Part shown: one piece after another, positions 23,068 to 34,095 of the stretch
Position numbering within the stretch: the first letter of the stretch is position 1
How the letters are laid out: every line of letters starts with the position of its first letter
DNA from: Micropterix aruncella
Lineage: Eukaryota; Arthropoda; Insecta; Lepidoptera; Micropterigidae
Direction of reading: 5' to 3'
DNA length: 64,000 nucleotides
Assembly: GCA_944548615.1 (NCBI GenBank)
Contig: OX155961.1
Span: forward strand, 186,001-250,000
Translations under genes and position numbers: made by a program
Notes under the pieces: generated by a model
What the model was told of the DNA's origin: nothing
The model's input: the letters and a program-made list of their open reading frames with translations, nothing else
Database searches by the model: none

Positions 23068-26000
23068 TTATAAAAACCTCCCCCCTGATTGAACTTCCAT
23101 TCGCGGCGGTCGCGGCTTCGCCATTCTGTTTCTACAATACTGACACCGCGCCAGTTCCTTCCTAGCTGCTTGACGCCCATTGACTGTCCAGTATCTCTCG
23201 CGGGTGCAACTAAGCACCTGTTCCACCCCAGCGTGGTTCATTGCTTTGTGCACCTTGGCTATTAGTAGCCCGGTGATGCGCATTTTGTCGTGTAAAATAA
23301 CGGGATACACTTGACTCAATGGGACGCCCCTCGTTGCCACGATCCGACTACCTACGCAAACAAGTTTCGCCTGATTTAAAATGGGTGTCAGTTTTACTAA
23401 GCTGCTCGACTTGTGTACGACCCCGTCCTTAGTAAGGTTCCTTATGTCGTCCTCGTAGTACCTTAGTTGGGCATTCTTTATCAGCGCGACTTCAGCTTCA
23501 TCCAGATCGACAGCCGTGAGTTCCGGCGGCGTCGAAGGCTTACGACATTTATCGATGAATTTCAGCGCGTAGCCCACTGCTCTCAACATACGATTATAGT
23601 TGGAGAATCTTTCCTCCCTAACGATTCCACGGTCGCGTATCACTGAAACTAACACCGACTCCTGCTTCCGTTCTAAATCGCAGTCGCGCGCCGTCTCGCA
23701 TAAACCAGCGAGTTTCGGCCAGCTCGACGGGTCTTGTCTCAAAAAGTCAGGCCCCTCCAACCAGCGACCGCCTGCGGACAGGTCTATCGTGGTTGTACTT
23801 CTCGTAGCTTCGTCCGCGGGATTCATCTTTCCTGGAACCCATCTCCATTCCGATGGAGCTGATAGCTTCATGAGAGCCTCCACTCTATGCGCTACGTAAG
23901 CCTTGTAGTGCTGCTTGCCTGTCGTGGCCCAATATATTACATTTGAGCTATCTGCCCATAGGAACTTTTGGTCGAATGTTATGCTGTGCTCGTCGCTTAG
24001 CTTCTTGGCTAATTTAACAGACATAAGAGCTGCGTTCAGCTCCAACCTCGGGATAGTTTGCTTCTTAAGCGGGCTTACTCTGCACCTACTAGCTATGAAA
24101 CTTACTTTCACCTGCCCCGCCGTGTCTACTTGACGCAGGTAGGCCACCGCGCATATGCCCTCTGCACTAGCATCTGAGAACATGTGTAGTTGCCGCGAGA
24201 CTACCTGCATTAAACCATCACTATAATATCGTGGAACACGTATCTTGTCCATATCTTTCAGCCAACCTAACCAGTTAAGCCAACGCTTGTATAAGGGCTC
24301 CCCGATCAAAACGTCCCAGCCAGAGCCACCCTCCCATACCGCCTGCAGTAGCATCTTCGCTTTAGCAAGGAGAGGACCCAAATATCCTATCGGATCGAAA
24401 ATGGACATGACTAGTCTTAAAATCTCTCTTTTCGTGGGCCACTTTCTCCCCGATACTAGCTCTTCGTCTAAGCCGATGAGGTCCAACTTAAAATAGAAAG
24501 CATCTTCTATCGGCCGCCATTGTAACCCCAAAACCTTATTCACAATCTCGTCTCTCGATTCTAAACGCACCTGATCGCTAGACTTACTTTCAGAAGGTAC
24601 GTCTATCAGCGCCTCGGCGACATTCGCCGCCCACCGCGTTAGCTGAAAATTTCCGCTCTTACAGATAGTGAACGCCTCCTTCACCATGCGTCTCGCGTCA
24701 TCTACGCTGTCGACACATTGAATCCAGTCGTCCATATAACATTGCTTTTTCAACGCTTCCACGGTGAGCGGATAAGACTCTTTAAAACGTTCTGCGTTGC
24801 GATCCTTCACGTATATAGCGCTCGCTGCTGAACTGCGCGAGCCAAAATTTAGAGTACGCATGCGCATTATGTTAGGCGGCCTGTCACGGTTCATACCTCT
24901 CCACAAAAACAGCTGACTGTATGCGTCTTCGTCGTTCATTGCCACTCGCAAGTACATGTCTTTTATATCACTGACGAAAGCAATACTTTTTTCTCTGAAT
25001 CTGAGTAGGATGCCTACTAAATCGGCGTACAAGTCGGGACCTGTGAGTAGGAAATGATTCAAAGAGACCCCGCGTGACAAAGCGCGCCCGTCGAAAACCA
25101 CCCTTATTTTACCTGGCTTGTGTGGGTGTGTGACAGCAAAATGGGGCAGAAACCAGGCTCTAGGTTTGCCCTCTAACTCTTTGCGGTCCACTATAGACGC
25201 GTAACCGGCATCTATATAATCCTTTATTTTGGCGCAATAGGCAGCGGCGAAATCTGGATTACTATCCAACCTTCTCTCTAATGACATAAGTCGCCAATAA
25301 GCCATCGCCTCGCTCTCAGGCAAACATATTTCAGGGGAACGCCAAAGCAGGCCTGTCTCCCATTTATCGCCCTTGAGAATCGTCGTACTAGATAAGAGCG
25401 CCATAGCTCTTTCTACTTCCGGAGATGCGCCGTCACTGTCTCCGTCCACCCCCACGCTATCCAAAACTATACTTTTCTGAACTAATTCCCCCAGAGCGTC
25501 GTCACTGTCGCACTCTCGTATGTGACAGATAGGCTCCAACGCCGCGCTGTCGCTTTCAGGAACCTTTCCCAGCGGTACGAAACCTAACTTCGTTCTAGAA
25601 AGCGAGACACTACATCCTTTCTTGGTTATTATAGACCTTGAAATAATTAAAGCCCAATTATCTTGACCGATGATAATTCTTGGGGCTATAGACGTCCCGT
25701 TACATGACAATTGCGCTAAATGGGGGTACTCATTCACGTAATCTCTTGGAACTGACGGTAGCGGAGGCAGGTTCAAATGCTTTACTGTCCGCGCAGTCAT
25801 TGCAAATGCTCTCTTCATGCCCAAACCTTTAATTTTGAGCGACACGGTCTGAGAAGCAGCTTCCTCTATTGAGGCGTTTCCTATACCTACTAAATGCAAA
25901 CCGTCCTCGGGGCCCGCTAGACCTACTTCTAAAGCTAGGTCTCTTTCTATCAGCGTTACCGCGCTGCCGTCGTCTAATAAACAGCAAACTAACACTTTCC

Positions 26001-27762
26001 CTTTTGGGCCCGTTACAATGACCTGTACCGTTTTCAAAAGCGTACGGTTCGCACCAGCTGTGCAAAAAACAATATTACCCTCGGGACGCGTGCCGGCGCC
26101 GCTTGACCCACATTCTGTTTTTTGCTCGGAAGAAGCTGCGACCGTCCTTTCCCTTTTTTCGCTGCCCGATAACAATGGATGGTATCGGCGTTTAGGAAAT
26201 TTCTTTCTACTCGCGCAACGAAAGCGTCCGTGGCCGGTTCCTAAGCACAAATAACAGGTATTGTTTTCTTTAGAAAAGGCCCATCTGGCCTCCAAATCCT
26301 TTGCCCTGAAGGACTCGCATAATTGTAGGCTATGTTCGCCTTTGCACAGTACACAATTGCGCGTAACCGCCGCAAATACGTGCTTTCGCCTGTCTCCCTT
26401 CGCCAAGCTATTGCCCCGCTTGGCCTCGAAAACAGCTTCCATCTGAGTAGCTCCTGAATATTTTAAGTCTGACAGTATGACGTCCAGCCAGTCATTAAAA
26501 TGATGAACCAATTTAGTCCGGTCTTTCGGCTTACCTGTCGCCACCACCCAAGATGCTATCAGCGTACGGGGTAATTTATTTACCAGAACAGCTAATAGCT
26601 CTTGATTAGTGAGCCACTCAGATCGATCTAGAGACGCAAGCGTGGCGATTAAATTTCTAATTTTGCAGGTGTATTTCACTAACTCTTTGTAGTTTAAGTC
26701 TTCAGCTAGCTTCGGGTAAGCACGCGCTTCTCTAATTGCATTATATGCGACTTCGTCACAGTCGCCAAATAAACTCTCCAGCGTGTCCATTATGATACCC
26801 ACGTTTCGCGGCGAAAACAACAACGAGGCTACCGCTTCGCGTGCCCTACCTTGCAGACTCTTCTGCAATCTGAGTAAATTAACGCTATCTGAAATTCTCC
26901 CTACTTCAGTCGAATGCCGATAAATTCCTTGAAAAGCTACCCATTCTATCGTCTCCCCAGAAAAATGCGGCAATTCTCTCAGGTGTGTGTTAGCATGAAA
27001 TAATTCAAAGGACTGGCGTACCTCATCTAACACAGCCGTAGTCGCGGACTCATTGCCAGGCGTCGTTGCTTTCTCGGCGACAGCGCCGCGCGGCTGAGCG
27101 AGTTCGTTCGCCGAGCCCGCAGCTGCCGAGTCACCGAGGTCCCCGCGCTGTCGCTCCGCGGGCGGTCCCACGCGCGCGGCGTCTGTCCGCCCCGTCGTCG
27201 GCTGCGACCCCCGCTCGCCCGCTTCCGCTCGGGACGCGGCGGCGACGCACGCGATCCCCGTCGCGCGAATCGCGCGCTCCGCGCCCATGCTCTCTCGCTG
27301 GCCATCAAAGGCGGCTCCTGAGGTCGCTGCGTCTTCCAGTGGCGCTGTTCGCGCGGTCGTCGGTATCGCACGGAGAGTCTCATCTTCGTCCAAGCCTTCC
27401 GCAGACTCCTCGGCGCAGCGCAGCTCGGAGGCCCAGGTTCTCACTCTTTCGCTCGACGAGAGAGCCTGCGAGCCACCAGATAGTTGGTAGGCTCGCTGCG
27501 CATGCTCGATCTCCGCCGTGGCTTCTTCTTCTTCCGCTTCGATGTCCGCCTGCTGCGCAATCATCTCCGCTTGAAGGGCGGCTTGTTGCGCTGCCTGCCT
27601 CGCCAATAGCTTTCTCTTCTCGGCAGCAATCCTCGCTCGCTGCCTCGTGACGCGAAGCACCTGGTCTGACGCTTGCGCCTGCGCACTGCTCTGGCTGAAG
27701 TGGCTGCTCGCTGATGCTCTCGACCCAGGTCGAGGTTCTTCTCCAGACGTCCTGATGTCCAT
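23068..27762 (-). CDS. BEL/Pao gag-pol polyprotein, truncated after integrase zinc-binding domain
   Basis: About 1564 residues from the first ATG (27762). The frame is open further up into the LTR but only with a GTG. Domains, counted from that ATG: a Q/E-rich N-terminus; a gag region of DUF1759 type from about 265 (FSGETIEWVAFQ); zinc knuckles near 470-505 (CVLCKGEH, CYLCLGTGH); an aspartic protease near 596 (LLDDGSAVTLI); RT with the box YMDDW near 1008; RNase H from about 1192 (HMFSDASAEG); and an integrase HHCC zinc-binding region near 1502-1551 (H-x-AMNHAG, CQYCRNR). The frame ends nine residues after PPRM with a TAA. Complete BEL polyproteins continue with the integrase DDE core and a C-terminal domain, so about 350 or more residues are missing. 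No stops or shifts interrupt the rest, so reverse transcription functions may be intact. Confidence 0.92.
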   Translation of the reverse strand: MDIRTSGEEPRPGSRASASSHFSQSSAQAQASDQVLRVTRQRARIAAEKRKLLARQAAQQAALQAEMIAQQADIEAEEEEATAEIEHAQRAYQLSGGSQALSSSERVRTWASELRCAEESAEGLDEDETLRAIPTTARTAPLEDAATSGAAFDGQRESMGAERAIRATGIACVAAASRAEAGERGSQPTTGRTDAARVGPPAERQRGDLGDSAAAGSANELAQPRGAVAEKATTPGNESATTAVLDEVRQSFELFHANTHLRELPHFSGETIEWVAFQGIYRHSTEVGRISDSVNLLRLQKSLQGRAREAVASLLFSPRNVGIIMDTLESLFGDCDEVAYNAIREARAYPKLAEDLNYKELVKYTCKIRNLIATLASLDRSEWLTNQELLAVLVNKLPRTLIASWVVATGKPKDRTKLVHHFNDWLDVILSDLKYSGATQMEAVFEAKRGNSLAKGDRRKHVFAAVTRNCVLCKGEHSLQLCESFRAKDLEARWAFSKENNTCYLCLGTGHGRFRCASRKKFPKRRYHPLLSGSEKRERTVAASSEQKTECGSSGAGTRPEGNIVFCTAGANRTLLKTVQVIVTGPKGKVLVCCLLDDGSAVTLIERDLALEVGLAGPEDGLHLVGIGNASIEEAASQTVSLKIKGLGMKRAFAMTARTVKHLNLPPLPSVPRDYVNEYPHLAQLSCNGTSIAPRIIIGQDNWALIISRSIITKKGCSVSLSRTKLGFVPLGKVPESDSAALEPICHIRECDSDDALGELVQKSIVLDSVGVDGDSDGASPEVERAMALLSSTTILKGDKWETGLLWRSPEICLPESEAMAYWRLMSLERRLDSNPDFAAAYCAKIKDYIDAGYASIVDRKELEGKPRAWFLPHFAVTHPHKPGKIRVVFDGRALSRGVSLNHFLLTGPDLYADLVGILLRFREKSIAFVSDIKDMYLRVAMNDEDAYSQLFLWRGMNRDRPPNIMRMRTLNFGSRSSAASAIYVKDRNAERFKESYPLTVEALKKQCYMDDWIQCVDSVDDARRMVKEAFTICKSGNFQLTRWAANVAEALIDVPSESKSSDQVRLESRDEIVNKVLGLQWRPIEDAFYFKLDLIGLDEELVSGRKWPTKREILRLVMSIFDPIGYLGPLLAKAKMLLQAVWEGGSGWDVLIGEPLYKRWLNWLGWLKDMDKIRVPRYYSDGLMQVVSRQLHMFSDASAEGICAVAYLRQVDTAGQVKVSFIASRCRVSPLKKQTIPRLELNAALMSVKLAKKLSDEHSITFDQKFLWADSSNVIYWATTGKQHYKAYVAHRVEALMKLSAPSEWRWVPGKMNPADEATRSTTTIDLSAGGRWLEGPDFLRQDPSSWPKLAGLCETARDCDLERKQESVLVSVIRDRGIVREERFSNYNRMLRAVGYALKFIDKCRKPSTPPELTAVDLDEAEVALIKNAQLRYYEDDIRNLTKDGVVHKSSSLVKLTPILNQAKLVCVGSRIVATRGVPLSQVYPVILHDKMRITGLLIAKVHKAMNHAGVEQVLSCTRERYWTVNGRQAARKELARCQYCRNRMAKPRPPRMEVQSGGRFL

Positions 27763-27796
27763 GTTTCTTCTTCTTGACTGCCGCGTCGCGTGCTGA

Positions 27797-27814
27797 TCCG
27801 GCTCGATAGGACCA
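27797..27814 (-). other. BEL primer-binding site
   Basis: Five nucleotides after the 5' LTR the element reads TGGTCCTATCGAGCCGGA. It begins with TGG, the complement of a tRNA CCA end, at the expected place. I cannot name the tRNA. The coding ATG lies 35 nt further on. Confidence 0.6.
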
Positions 27815-27819
27815 GCTGA

Positions 27820-28472
27820 TGTAGCGCGAAGTTCCTCTTCAGCTTCCACTCTGAAGACGGTCTCGAGTTCGTCGCCCACCTTAGCAATTCTTTAATTTTG
27901 CTGGATCGTTGCTACGCGACCGTGGCGGCACTTTCCGGTCTGCTGTGTCTCTCTTCCGTACATTAAAACCAAGAACTTTTCTTTTCAAAGGTTTATTCTA
28001 AAACTGCGAGCGTACGCCGGTAAAACGCCGCCAAATGCAATGTACCAAACACGTGCCCTTCGCTCGGGCCGTAAAAATGCAGACTGAAAATATTTTACAG
28101 AGCGCCCTCCGCGTCCACAGCGTCTATAGAGACGCTCTGTATTACATTGTACATATCGTACGCTATCCTACATTATTTTAGCATATCGCAAATCTAATTT
28201 TAACAATATAACCATATTCTAACTTAACGCTCGTGAAATAAACATACGGTTTATTTCCTCTTATTAATCTACTCAGCGTTTACATACATACTCTAAATAA
28301 ACAATTACACAATTACATAATACTCGCAAAAGGACGATCGCCAGCATCTCATGCCAACACACATCCCTGCATAGGCATGCAACAGCCGTGTAATCCGATA
28401 TTATGAGGGGTGCCGAAATTCGTAGAACTGCCTCGTCCCAGTAGCCATCGCATATCTTTATTCGGTGGTACA
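27820..28472 (-). repeat. BEL/Pao 5' LTR
   Basis: The 653-bp partner of 22313-22965, with the same length and sequence by eye. It carries the promoter and leader for the minus-strand transcript. It is followed on the right by the second CTAAG. Confidence 0.92.
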
Positions 28473-28477
28473 CTAAG
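28473..28477. other. Target site duplication, right copy (CTAAG)
   Basis: Matches 22308-22312. With one copy removed, the host LINE frame continues in phase across the insertion point. Confidence 0.9.
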
Positions 28478-29230
28478 TACCTTACGTTCAGCAACAATAG
28501 TAAAGGCCAACCACATTTAAAACATCGTCTGACCATTCATGACTGCGACAGAAATACTCAGCATTGCAACTGCACTACTCTAGAAAGAGCACAACAGGTA
28601 CAATACCTGGGTATAACGATCGACAATAAGATGCGTTGGCAACCACATATTGATAAGCTGGCGATGAAGGTGCGTAAACTCGCATGTATATTCAGGGAAA
28701 TAAGAGATATTGTGGACCCAGGAACACTGAAAAACACCTACTATGCATTGTGTCAGTCAATACTATGCTATGGTATTATAGGATGGGGCGGTTGTACAAG
28801 GTCCACTCTACACCCTCTAGAAGTAGCGCAAAAATGTATTTTAAAAATAATCGCACGTAAACCGTATCGATTTCCGTCAAACACTCTTTACATCCAGTCC
28901 GAGGTTTTGGATGTAAGACAGCTTTATGTTCGCATGGCCCTAATATATACTAAAAATAAACTGACACCTTATAATCAACAACGAGTTGGAAAGACGAGAG
29001 CAACAAGAACTGGTGATATGATGGTGCCAAGATCTTACACAACATTTGGCCAGCGCCATTTCACGTTCATTGGCCCTAGAATGTATAACAATCTTCCCGA
29101 GGCAATTAAAAGTAGTGAGAACACATCCACTTTTAAAAAATCTCTAACCGATTGGTTGTTGGAGGTGGGTAGGGACGGTTTAGGGAATATGCTGACTGTT
29201 GTATTTAGAATGATAGTATTTAGTACTTAG
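28478..29230 (+). pseudogene. Jockey/CR1-like LINE ORF2, right part (after the BEL insertion)
   Basis: Continuation of the LINE at 21564-22312. It starts with YLTFSNNSKGQP, then VQYLGITIDNKMRW (the YLGI-D segment), then LCYGIIGWGG, VLDVRQLYVRMAL and the C-terminal RMYNNLPEAIKSSENTSTFK, ending near 29230. The frame is unbroken on this side. There is no RNase H domain, in line with a Jockey/CR1 type. It is inactive because of the deletion in the left part and the BEL insertion. Confidence 0.85.
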
Positions 29231-29700
29231 TATTTAGTTTTCCATGATAATTTTAAAAGACTATTATAGGTATGTGAGCGTTATATCAATAAGTAATTGA
29301 TTTTTATATTTATATTATTTTAGTTTTAATTTTTATTTATTTTGGTTTAATTATTATTTTCGTATACCTATATATATATATGTATGTGTATGTGTGTATA
29401 TATGGATATATATTTTATCTATAGATGTATATAAGTATCTATCCACATTTGTATATGCGTAAATATTTGTAGTTTTATATTTGTCGATTTAAAAATAAGT
29501 ACTAACTATAGTTTAAGTTGACAGTGCACACTTAATATCGTCATTAAAAGTCTGCCTTAGAACGGGCCTAGGCCTAGTTAGGCGACTGTGTCAATCATTA
29601 AAAATAATGTCGCATCAATTTCTTGCTAACATCTTAATCAAATATGACATTATTTTTTTACTAGATATGTTGCTAAAAAAAAAAATTAATAAATTAATGC
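29231..29700 (+). mobile_element. Probable 3' UTR of the split LINE, AT-rich
   Basis: AT-rich, with a TATATATG/TATGTGTG microsatellite at about 29365-29410. GGGCCTAGGCCTAGTTAGGCGACTG near 29566-29590 is followed by A/T-rich sequence to about 29695. The exact 3' end is not clear. Confidence 0.4.
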
Positions 29701-29719
29701 AGTCGCAGCCGGTGACTCA

Positions 29720-30265
29720 TGTCAATTTCTTCTGATCGATTCAATCGACACACTTATTTCCTCCACGCCTTCAGCATTGCGTCATGCACTATAGTATATA
29801 AACCAGTACATTCGACCAATTACTTATCATCCTCGAGCGGTCGCCTCCCGCATCATCATCCTCGAGTTGACCGTCTACCGCGCTCATACCTCACAATCAT
29901 CCTCGGGTCGTCAATCACCGCGCTATCATTCTCGAGTAGACGTTACTTATCATCCTCGAACAGTCGTTCTCCGGCATCACATCAGCGATACTCAACTCTC
30001 GCCGCGCTTCATACCTCGAGCACACATCCGCGATATCAATCTTCGAGTAGTCATCGACCATTATCCGCGATCATCATTCTTCGAGCACTCACTATCTAAC
30101 CGCACGCCGCGACTCAATATTCGGAAGCGTTATAACTGGCAATCATCAACCAAGTTCATCAATAAATATCTTCAGCTTCATCAAGAACACCTTTCATTAC
30201 GGAGAAAACCCCAGATGATACCACCTCCTCACTACGAGCAAATTGGAGTCCAGTGAGGGGTGGTC
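29720..30265 (+). repeat. LTR-like or promoter-like region with degenerate TCATCCTCGAG repeats
   Basis: A TATA-type box (AGTATATAAACC, about 29802) precedes roughly ten degenerate units built on ATCATCCTCGAG at about 29825-30090. Then come AATAAA near 30161 and a GGAGTCCAGTGAGGGG motif near 30246. TATA, poly(A) signal and a following TTGG suggest a retroelement LTR, but no partner LTR is visible. The two serine-rich overlapping frames here follow from the repeat and are not supported as proteins. Confidence 0.35.
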
Positions 30266-30329
30266 CCTCACAAATCATTATAAATACAATTGTTTACGTT
30301 CTGTAATGGCGGTAGTATTTTAAAAAAAA

Positions 30330-30530
30330 ATGTATTTACATGTTAAACAATACAGTTGCCTAATATTTAGTATTTTCACTTCAAGGAACAACTCATTAAA
30401 ATAATATTTTTTTGGCTTTTTAAATATAATATGAATTACAGTTTTTTGTGCGATATTACGTCTTTCGATTGTGGTTTTATTAGAGCATGCTCCCCACTCC
30501 AGAATAGCGTATGTCATTATAGATTGACAT
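30330..30530 (-). pseudogene. Small LINE ORF2 C-terminal relic
   Basis: The minus strand reads AILEWGACSNKTTIERRNIA, then KKPKKYYFNELF and VKILNIRQLY. This matches the segment seen at 28760-28930 (YGIIGWGGCT, VLDVRQLY), so it is the same part of a related LINE. Only about 65 residues remain, with no start. Confidence 0.65.
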
Positions 30531-33285
30531 GTAACGTAAGTATGTCATTCCTTTAATGACCACGTTCAAGAATATACCTTAATTCAAGAAATATGTATAT
30601 ATGTATCCTAACTCTTTTGACCAAATGATTTACGTGAGATTACCACCGTGGATGATTAGCTATTATTACTCCCAGGTATATCATTTCCTTCACTGATTCT
30701 ATTGGCTCGAAATTACGGCTTAAACCCTTATTGTCACAGTCGTGAATAAATGTAGATATTCGGCATATCACCCGGTTGCCTCTTTTGTCAATACTAAAGG
30801 AGATACATTTGTTTTACTTACGTTTATTATTCTTGTGTATATTCCTGTGTAGCTGCGATGCTTTCGGAAACAGCTTGGCTGCAGTGGCTCCAGAAGTGAT
30901 GTTATTTGTGATACCTCAGGCGCTGCGACTTCATTTTCAATTGTCGAGTTTTGTTTCGAAGCACTTTGATTTGAGAAAATAAAGTTGCTTTTTTGGGTAT
31001 GTCACTTTATTGTTGCTTGCTCCATACGCTTAATTCTCTCTTCTACGCTTCAGTGAGTGTATTGCAGCAGGCCACTGATTCCTGTGAGTTCAAATATATA
31101 TCTTCTTCCTAGTTACAACTTCGTGAATTATTCCTAGCAAGTCTTTTTAATTAGAATTAAAAATATTAAACATTATGGTGATGTAAAATTTATAATCTCG
31201 TTTGTTATTTTGTTTATGTCCCAAGCAGTTACCTCGACCAAAATCAAATACCAACAAGTGTTGCCAGACGAAAGAATGTCGGCAAATACAAAGAGGCGAG
31301 GTACATCTGTTTGTCACGTTTTTCATCGTATTGTCACGTTTTTTGTCATCGGATCTCTCCATGTAAAGAGATCTTGCACGCGTCTGGCGATTATTGCGGT
31401 TTCTGTAAATGTGACTGGAAGGCGCTTCTTCTATTTATTGCTGATTCTGGATTTTCGAAATAAAGCACGTTGCGTTTCAACTGTCGACGTTTTCTATACA
31501 GTGGTAAATCGACTTTTCAATAGGAATGACGAATTGATTTCCCTGTTTGTGGAACTTATAACCTGGGGGAAGAATGTAAAAGTCAAGATAATTGTGAGTT
31601 TCACGTTATTGTCAACAAAGCGAGTAGCGCTCGATGCCGGAGTTGTAGTCTTTTTGTCGGGATTCTGAAGTTTAGAAATTATTCCTTGATAAATATAGAC
31701 ACAAAACACTCAAGATATAAAATAGCGGAAATTCAAAAACCATCTGACGTGCTGCAAAAAAAGGCTACTCGATAAAAATACGGACTAAGTTCTAACATAC
31801 TGTGAGAACTTAAAAAAATCATTTCCTCAATACTGGTTTTCAATTTATTTTGTAAATATAATTTAAGTCCGAAAAACCTAACACATCTCACAATAGTAAG
31901 TCACCGCTATAATGTAACTACTAGATATTGAAAAGGTTTTTTTTATTTCCCAAGCTTCGAATTAAAAAAGTATGATCCTTATGATCCCAATAAATTTACT
32001 AAAAGTCTCAACTCGTTAAATAGGTCGTTTGATGAATATCAATGTCAATTTCAATCTTGACCCTAAGGAGAGCTTTCTGCGCTTCGTGTGTACAACCTTT
32101 CCATAATCGGATCTAGCGCTGAGTGTGTACAACCTTTCGATCTTAATTTACCATATGCAGTCATGTTGTGGCCTAGCACGTAGTGGACATTAATAAGGTG
32201 TATTTATGGTATAACATTTCTAAGGGTTTAAAAGCAAAAATCACTTTCCAGTTTCCTGATATACTTTATAATATTTCGACGAATTCTATGAGCTGTGTGA
32301 CATTTTCCATGTAAAAATTGCCAGAAGTATAATCTCTCATGAAAAGCATATAATCTCCCTCCTTGCGCTGGGTAGTCTAGTTCAAACCACCCTGTCGCTG
32401 TTGTGTTATTCAGGATAAAGCGGCACAAACTGCCTAAATAATTCTAGAGAAAATTAATATTTCTCTCCGAAACTCGGTTCGTTGAACGTCGGCTTTTCTT
32501 CCATTCCAACCCTGCCTACCTTAATTGTCCTAATCTTGCAAACTCTACTATCCTGACAAGAAAAGGGAGCCCACCCTTAGCTATATTTAGGAATTAAGTT
32601 TATTACGAGCAGTGATGCGACTGGAATCAACATCATCCTTAGCGTCACCTCTCCGCTGAGTGAATCAGCGCTCAAAATATGTGCCGGCTAACCTTAATTA
32701 ACATACCCACGTTTAGGTAATGTAAACAAAACAGGAAAAACCTAAAATAAAGTATACAACCTTATTTATACATTTTTTATTCATTTTACATTCGGGTAGT
32801 AAATTATCAGTGCGATCGTACAGATACATTTTAATTAGTTAATATAAGCAATAGGGAAACATGAACACAACCATACAATCCTTCTAGACGAATGCCTAAT
32901 TAGACAGAACATCTTGTATCTGAGCATACGAAATACACTGCCTTTGTATTTTGAGCAGTAGGTACCTGACGTTATCTCCCAACTACTTTACTTTCAATAA
33001 TAATGCTAACAGGACAGGATGAAATATTACATATGTCAGATTTGTATTAAGATAAATTTACAAGAAATAAAAGGCTTAGTTATATATGAAATAATCACGT
33101 AATCAAGCGTAAGCCTCAGCTCTTAACCACCCTTACGCTCTCCCTCAATGATTACGTAATATGTGGACGGACCCAAATCAGTCCATTTGTTCTTTTCGAG
33201 AGCCCTGGGAAAAGACGCTTCCCAATTGTAACGAGAGGGACACTTGCTGATAAAATTAATACTTCATTGAAATGATCTTATCGTT
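30531..33285. other. No gene supported
   Basis: Mostly AT-rich. The longest frame (31210-31668, +, 152 residues) has no recognisable motif, no Kozak-like start and odd composition. The frames at 32228-32428 and 31147-31362 are also unrecognised. No clear repeat boundaries. Confidence 0.4.
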
Positions 33286-33293
33286 GGCTAAAT

Positions 33294-34095
33294 GTGAGTA
33301 GATTAAAACTCAATACAATTATCAGAGTTTCGATGTCTACGCACGATAGCCGGCACTTTGCAGAGTTGTTGCTCAAAATAGGGAATGGGCAAATATCGCA
33401 AGTCAATGGGATAATAAATCTAGACAATCGAAACCTTTGCGTTTTGGTAAATGATCTTCAAGAATTTGGCGACAACGTTTATACAGTAATTTATAATATG
33501 AGGTCTAAGAATTTACCTTAGTTCAATGAGAGAATTATTTTGTCACCTACTAACAATCAAGTAGGTAAGGTAAATGACTTATTTCTCTCGAAGCGCAAAG
33601 CACCGATGTAAACATACTACTCTGTAGACACTGTGGTTGACCAGGAAGAGACTGTACATTTTCCAACAGAATTTTTCAACTTTTTGCAGCCCTCTGGATT
33701 GCCCCACATAATTTGGTTTTAAATGTAGGAGTCCTTTATTTTATTACGGCACCCTAATACACCCAAATTGTGTAATAATAACGTTTGCACTTTATTTTTT
33801 TTTAAAACGTTCATAATATAGATGTGTAACTAGAGGAACAGTGTTAATTCCCCGGATTTCATTAATACCAACGGATTTATTTCTCCAATTTAAACAACCG
33901 CAATTTCCCATAAAATTTTAATTTTCAATGATAATCAATCAATTACAAGGTCAAACATTCAACGTTGCGGGCTTAGATCTGAGCGTTGAGTGTTTCTCCC
34001 ATGGACAGCTATATGTAGCCTTTTCGCACGTCACTGCCAAACAAAATTTGTTCATATTGTGTAATGAAAATTCAGCTGTAATCATTGTATACTAA
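33294..34095 (+). pseudogene. Helitron Pif1-type helicase relic, C-terminal half
   Basis: Pieces in order: FAELLLKIGNGQI (about 33355-33395); SVDTVVDQEETVHFPTEF and LQPSGLPH (about 33620-33705); VLIPRISLIPTDLFLQF (about 33845-33890); INQLQGQTFNVAGLDL (about 33935-33980); and CFSHGQLYVAFSHVTAKQNL (about 33990-34050). The same ordered motifs occur in the Pif1-like helicase of autonomous Helitrons (RFAELLL, FLNSLEPSGMPPH, the IPRI block, INKAQGQ, FSHGQLYVA-SRV). Frameshifts, stops and an internal gap near 33730-33840 make it inactive. The Rep domain is absent. Confidence 0.85.

Larger units (their letters stand above)
22313..28472 (-). mobile_element. BEL/Pao LTR retrotransposon, young, integrase core deleted
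   Basis: A 6160-bp element lying right to left. It has two 653-bp LTRs that look identical by eye, TG...CA ends, a primer-binding site, a polypurine tract and a 5-bp target duplication. One uninterrupted gag-pol frame covers gag, protease, RT, RNase H and the integrase zinc-binding domain, then stops. The integrase catalytic core and the C-terminal DUF5641-type region found in complete BEL elements are absent, leaving only about 100 nt to the LTR. It was therefore copied and inserted recently in a deleted form, probably with integrase supplied by another copy. Confidence 0.9.

Noticed and set aside
27066..27650. 194-residue arginine/serine-rich plus-strand frame
   Set aside because: It lies antisense to the BEL gag N-terminus. 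The GC-rich gag codons leave the opposite strand open by chance.
27763..27879. BEL coding start at 27879 inside the LTR
   Set aside because: That codon is GTG and the segment crosses the LTR and primer-binding site. The first ATG, at 27762, follows both.
31210..31668. 152-residue plus-strand frame as a host gene
   Set aside because: No recognisable motif, no matching exons nearby and an unusual composition; chance is more likely.
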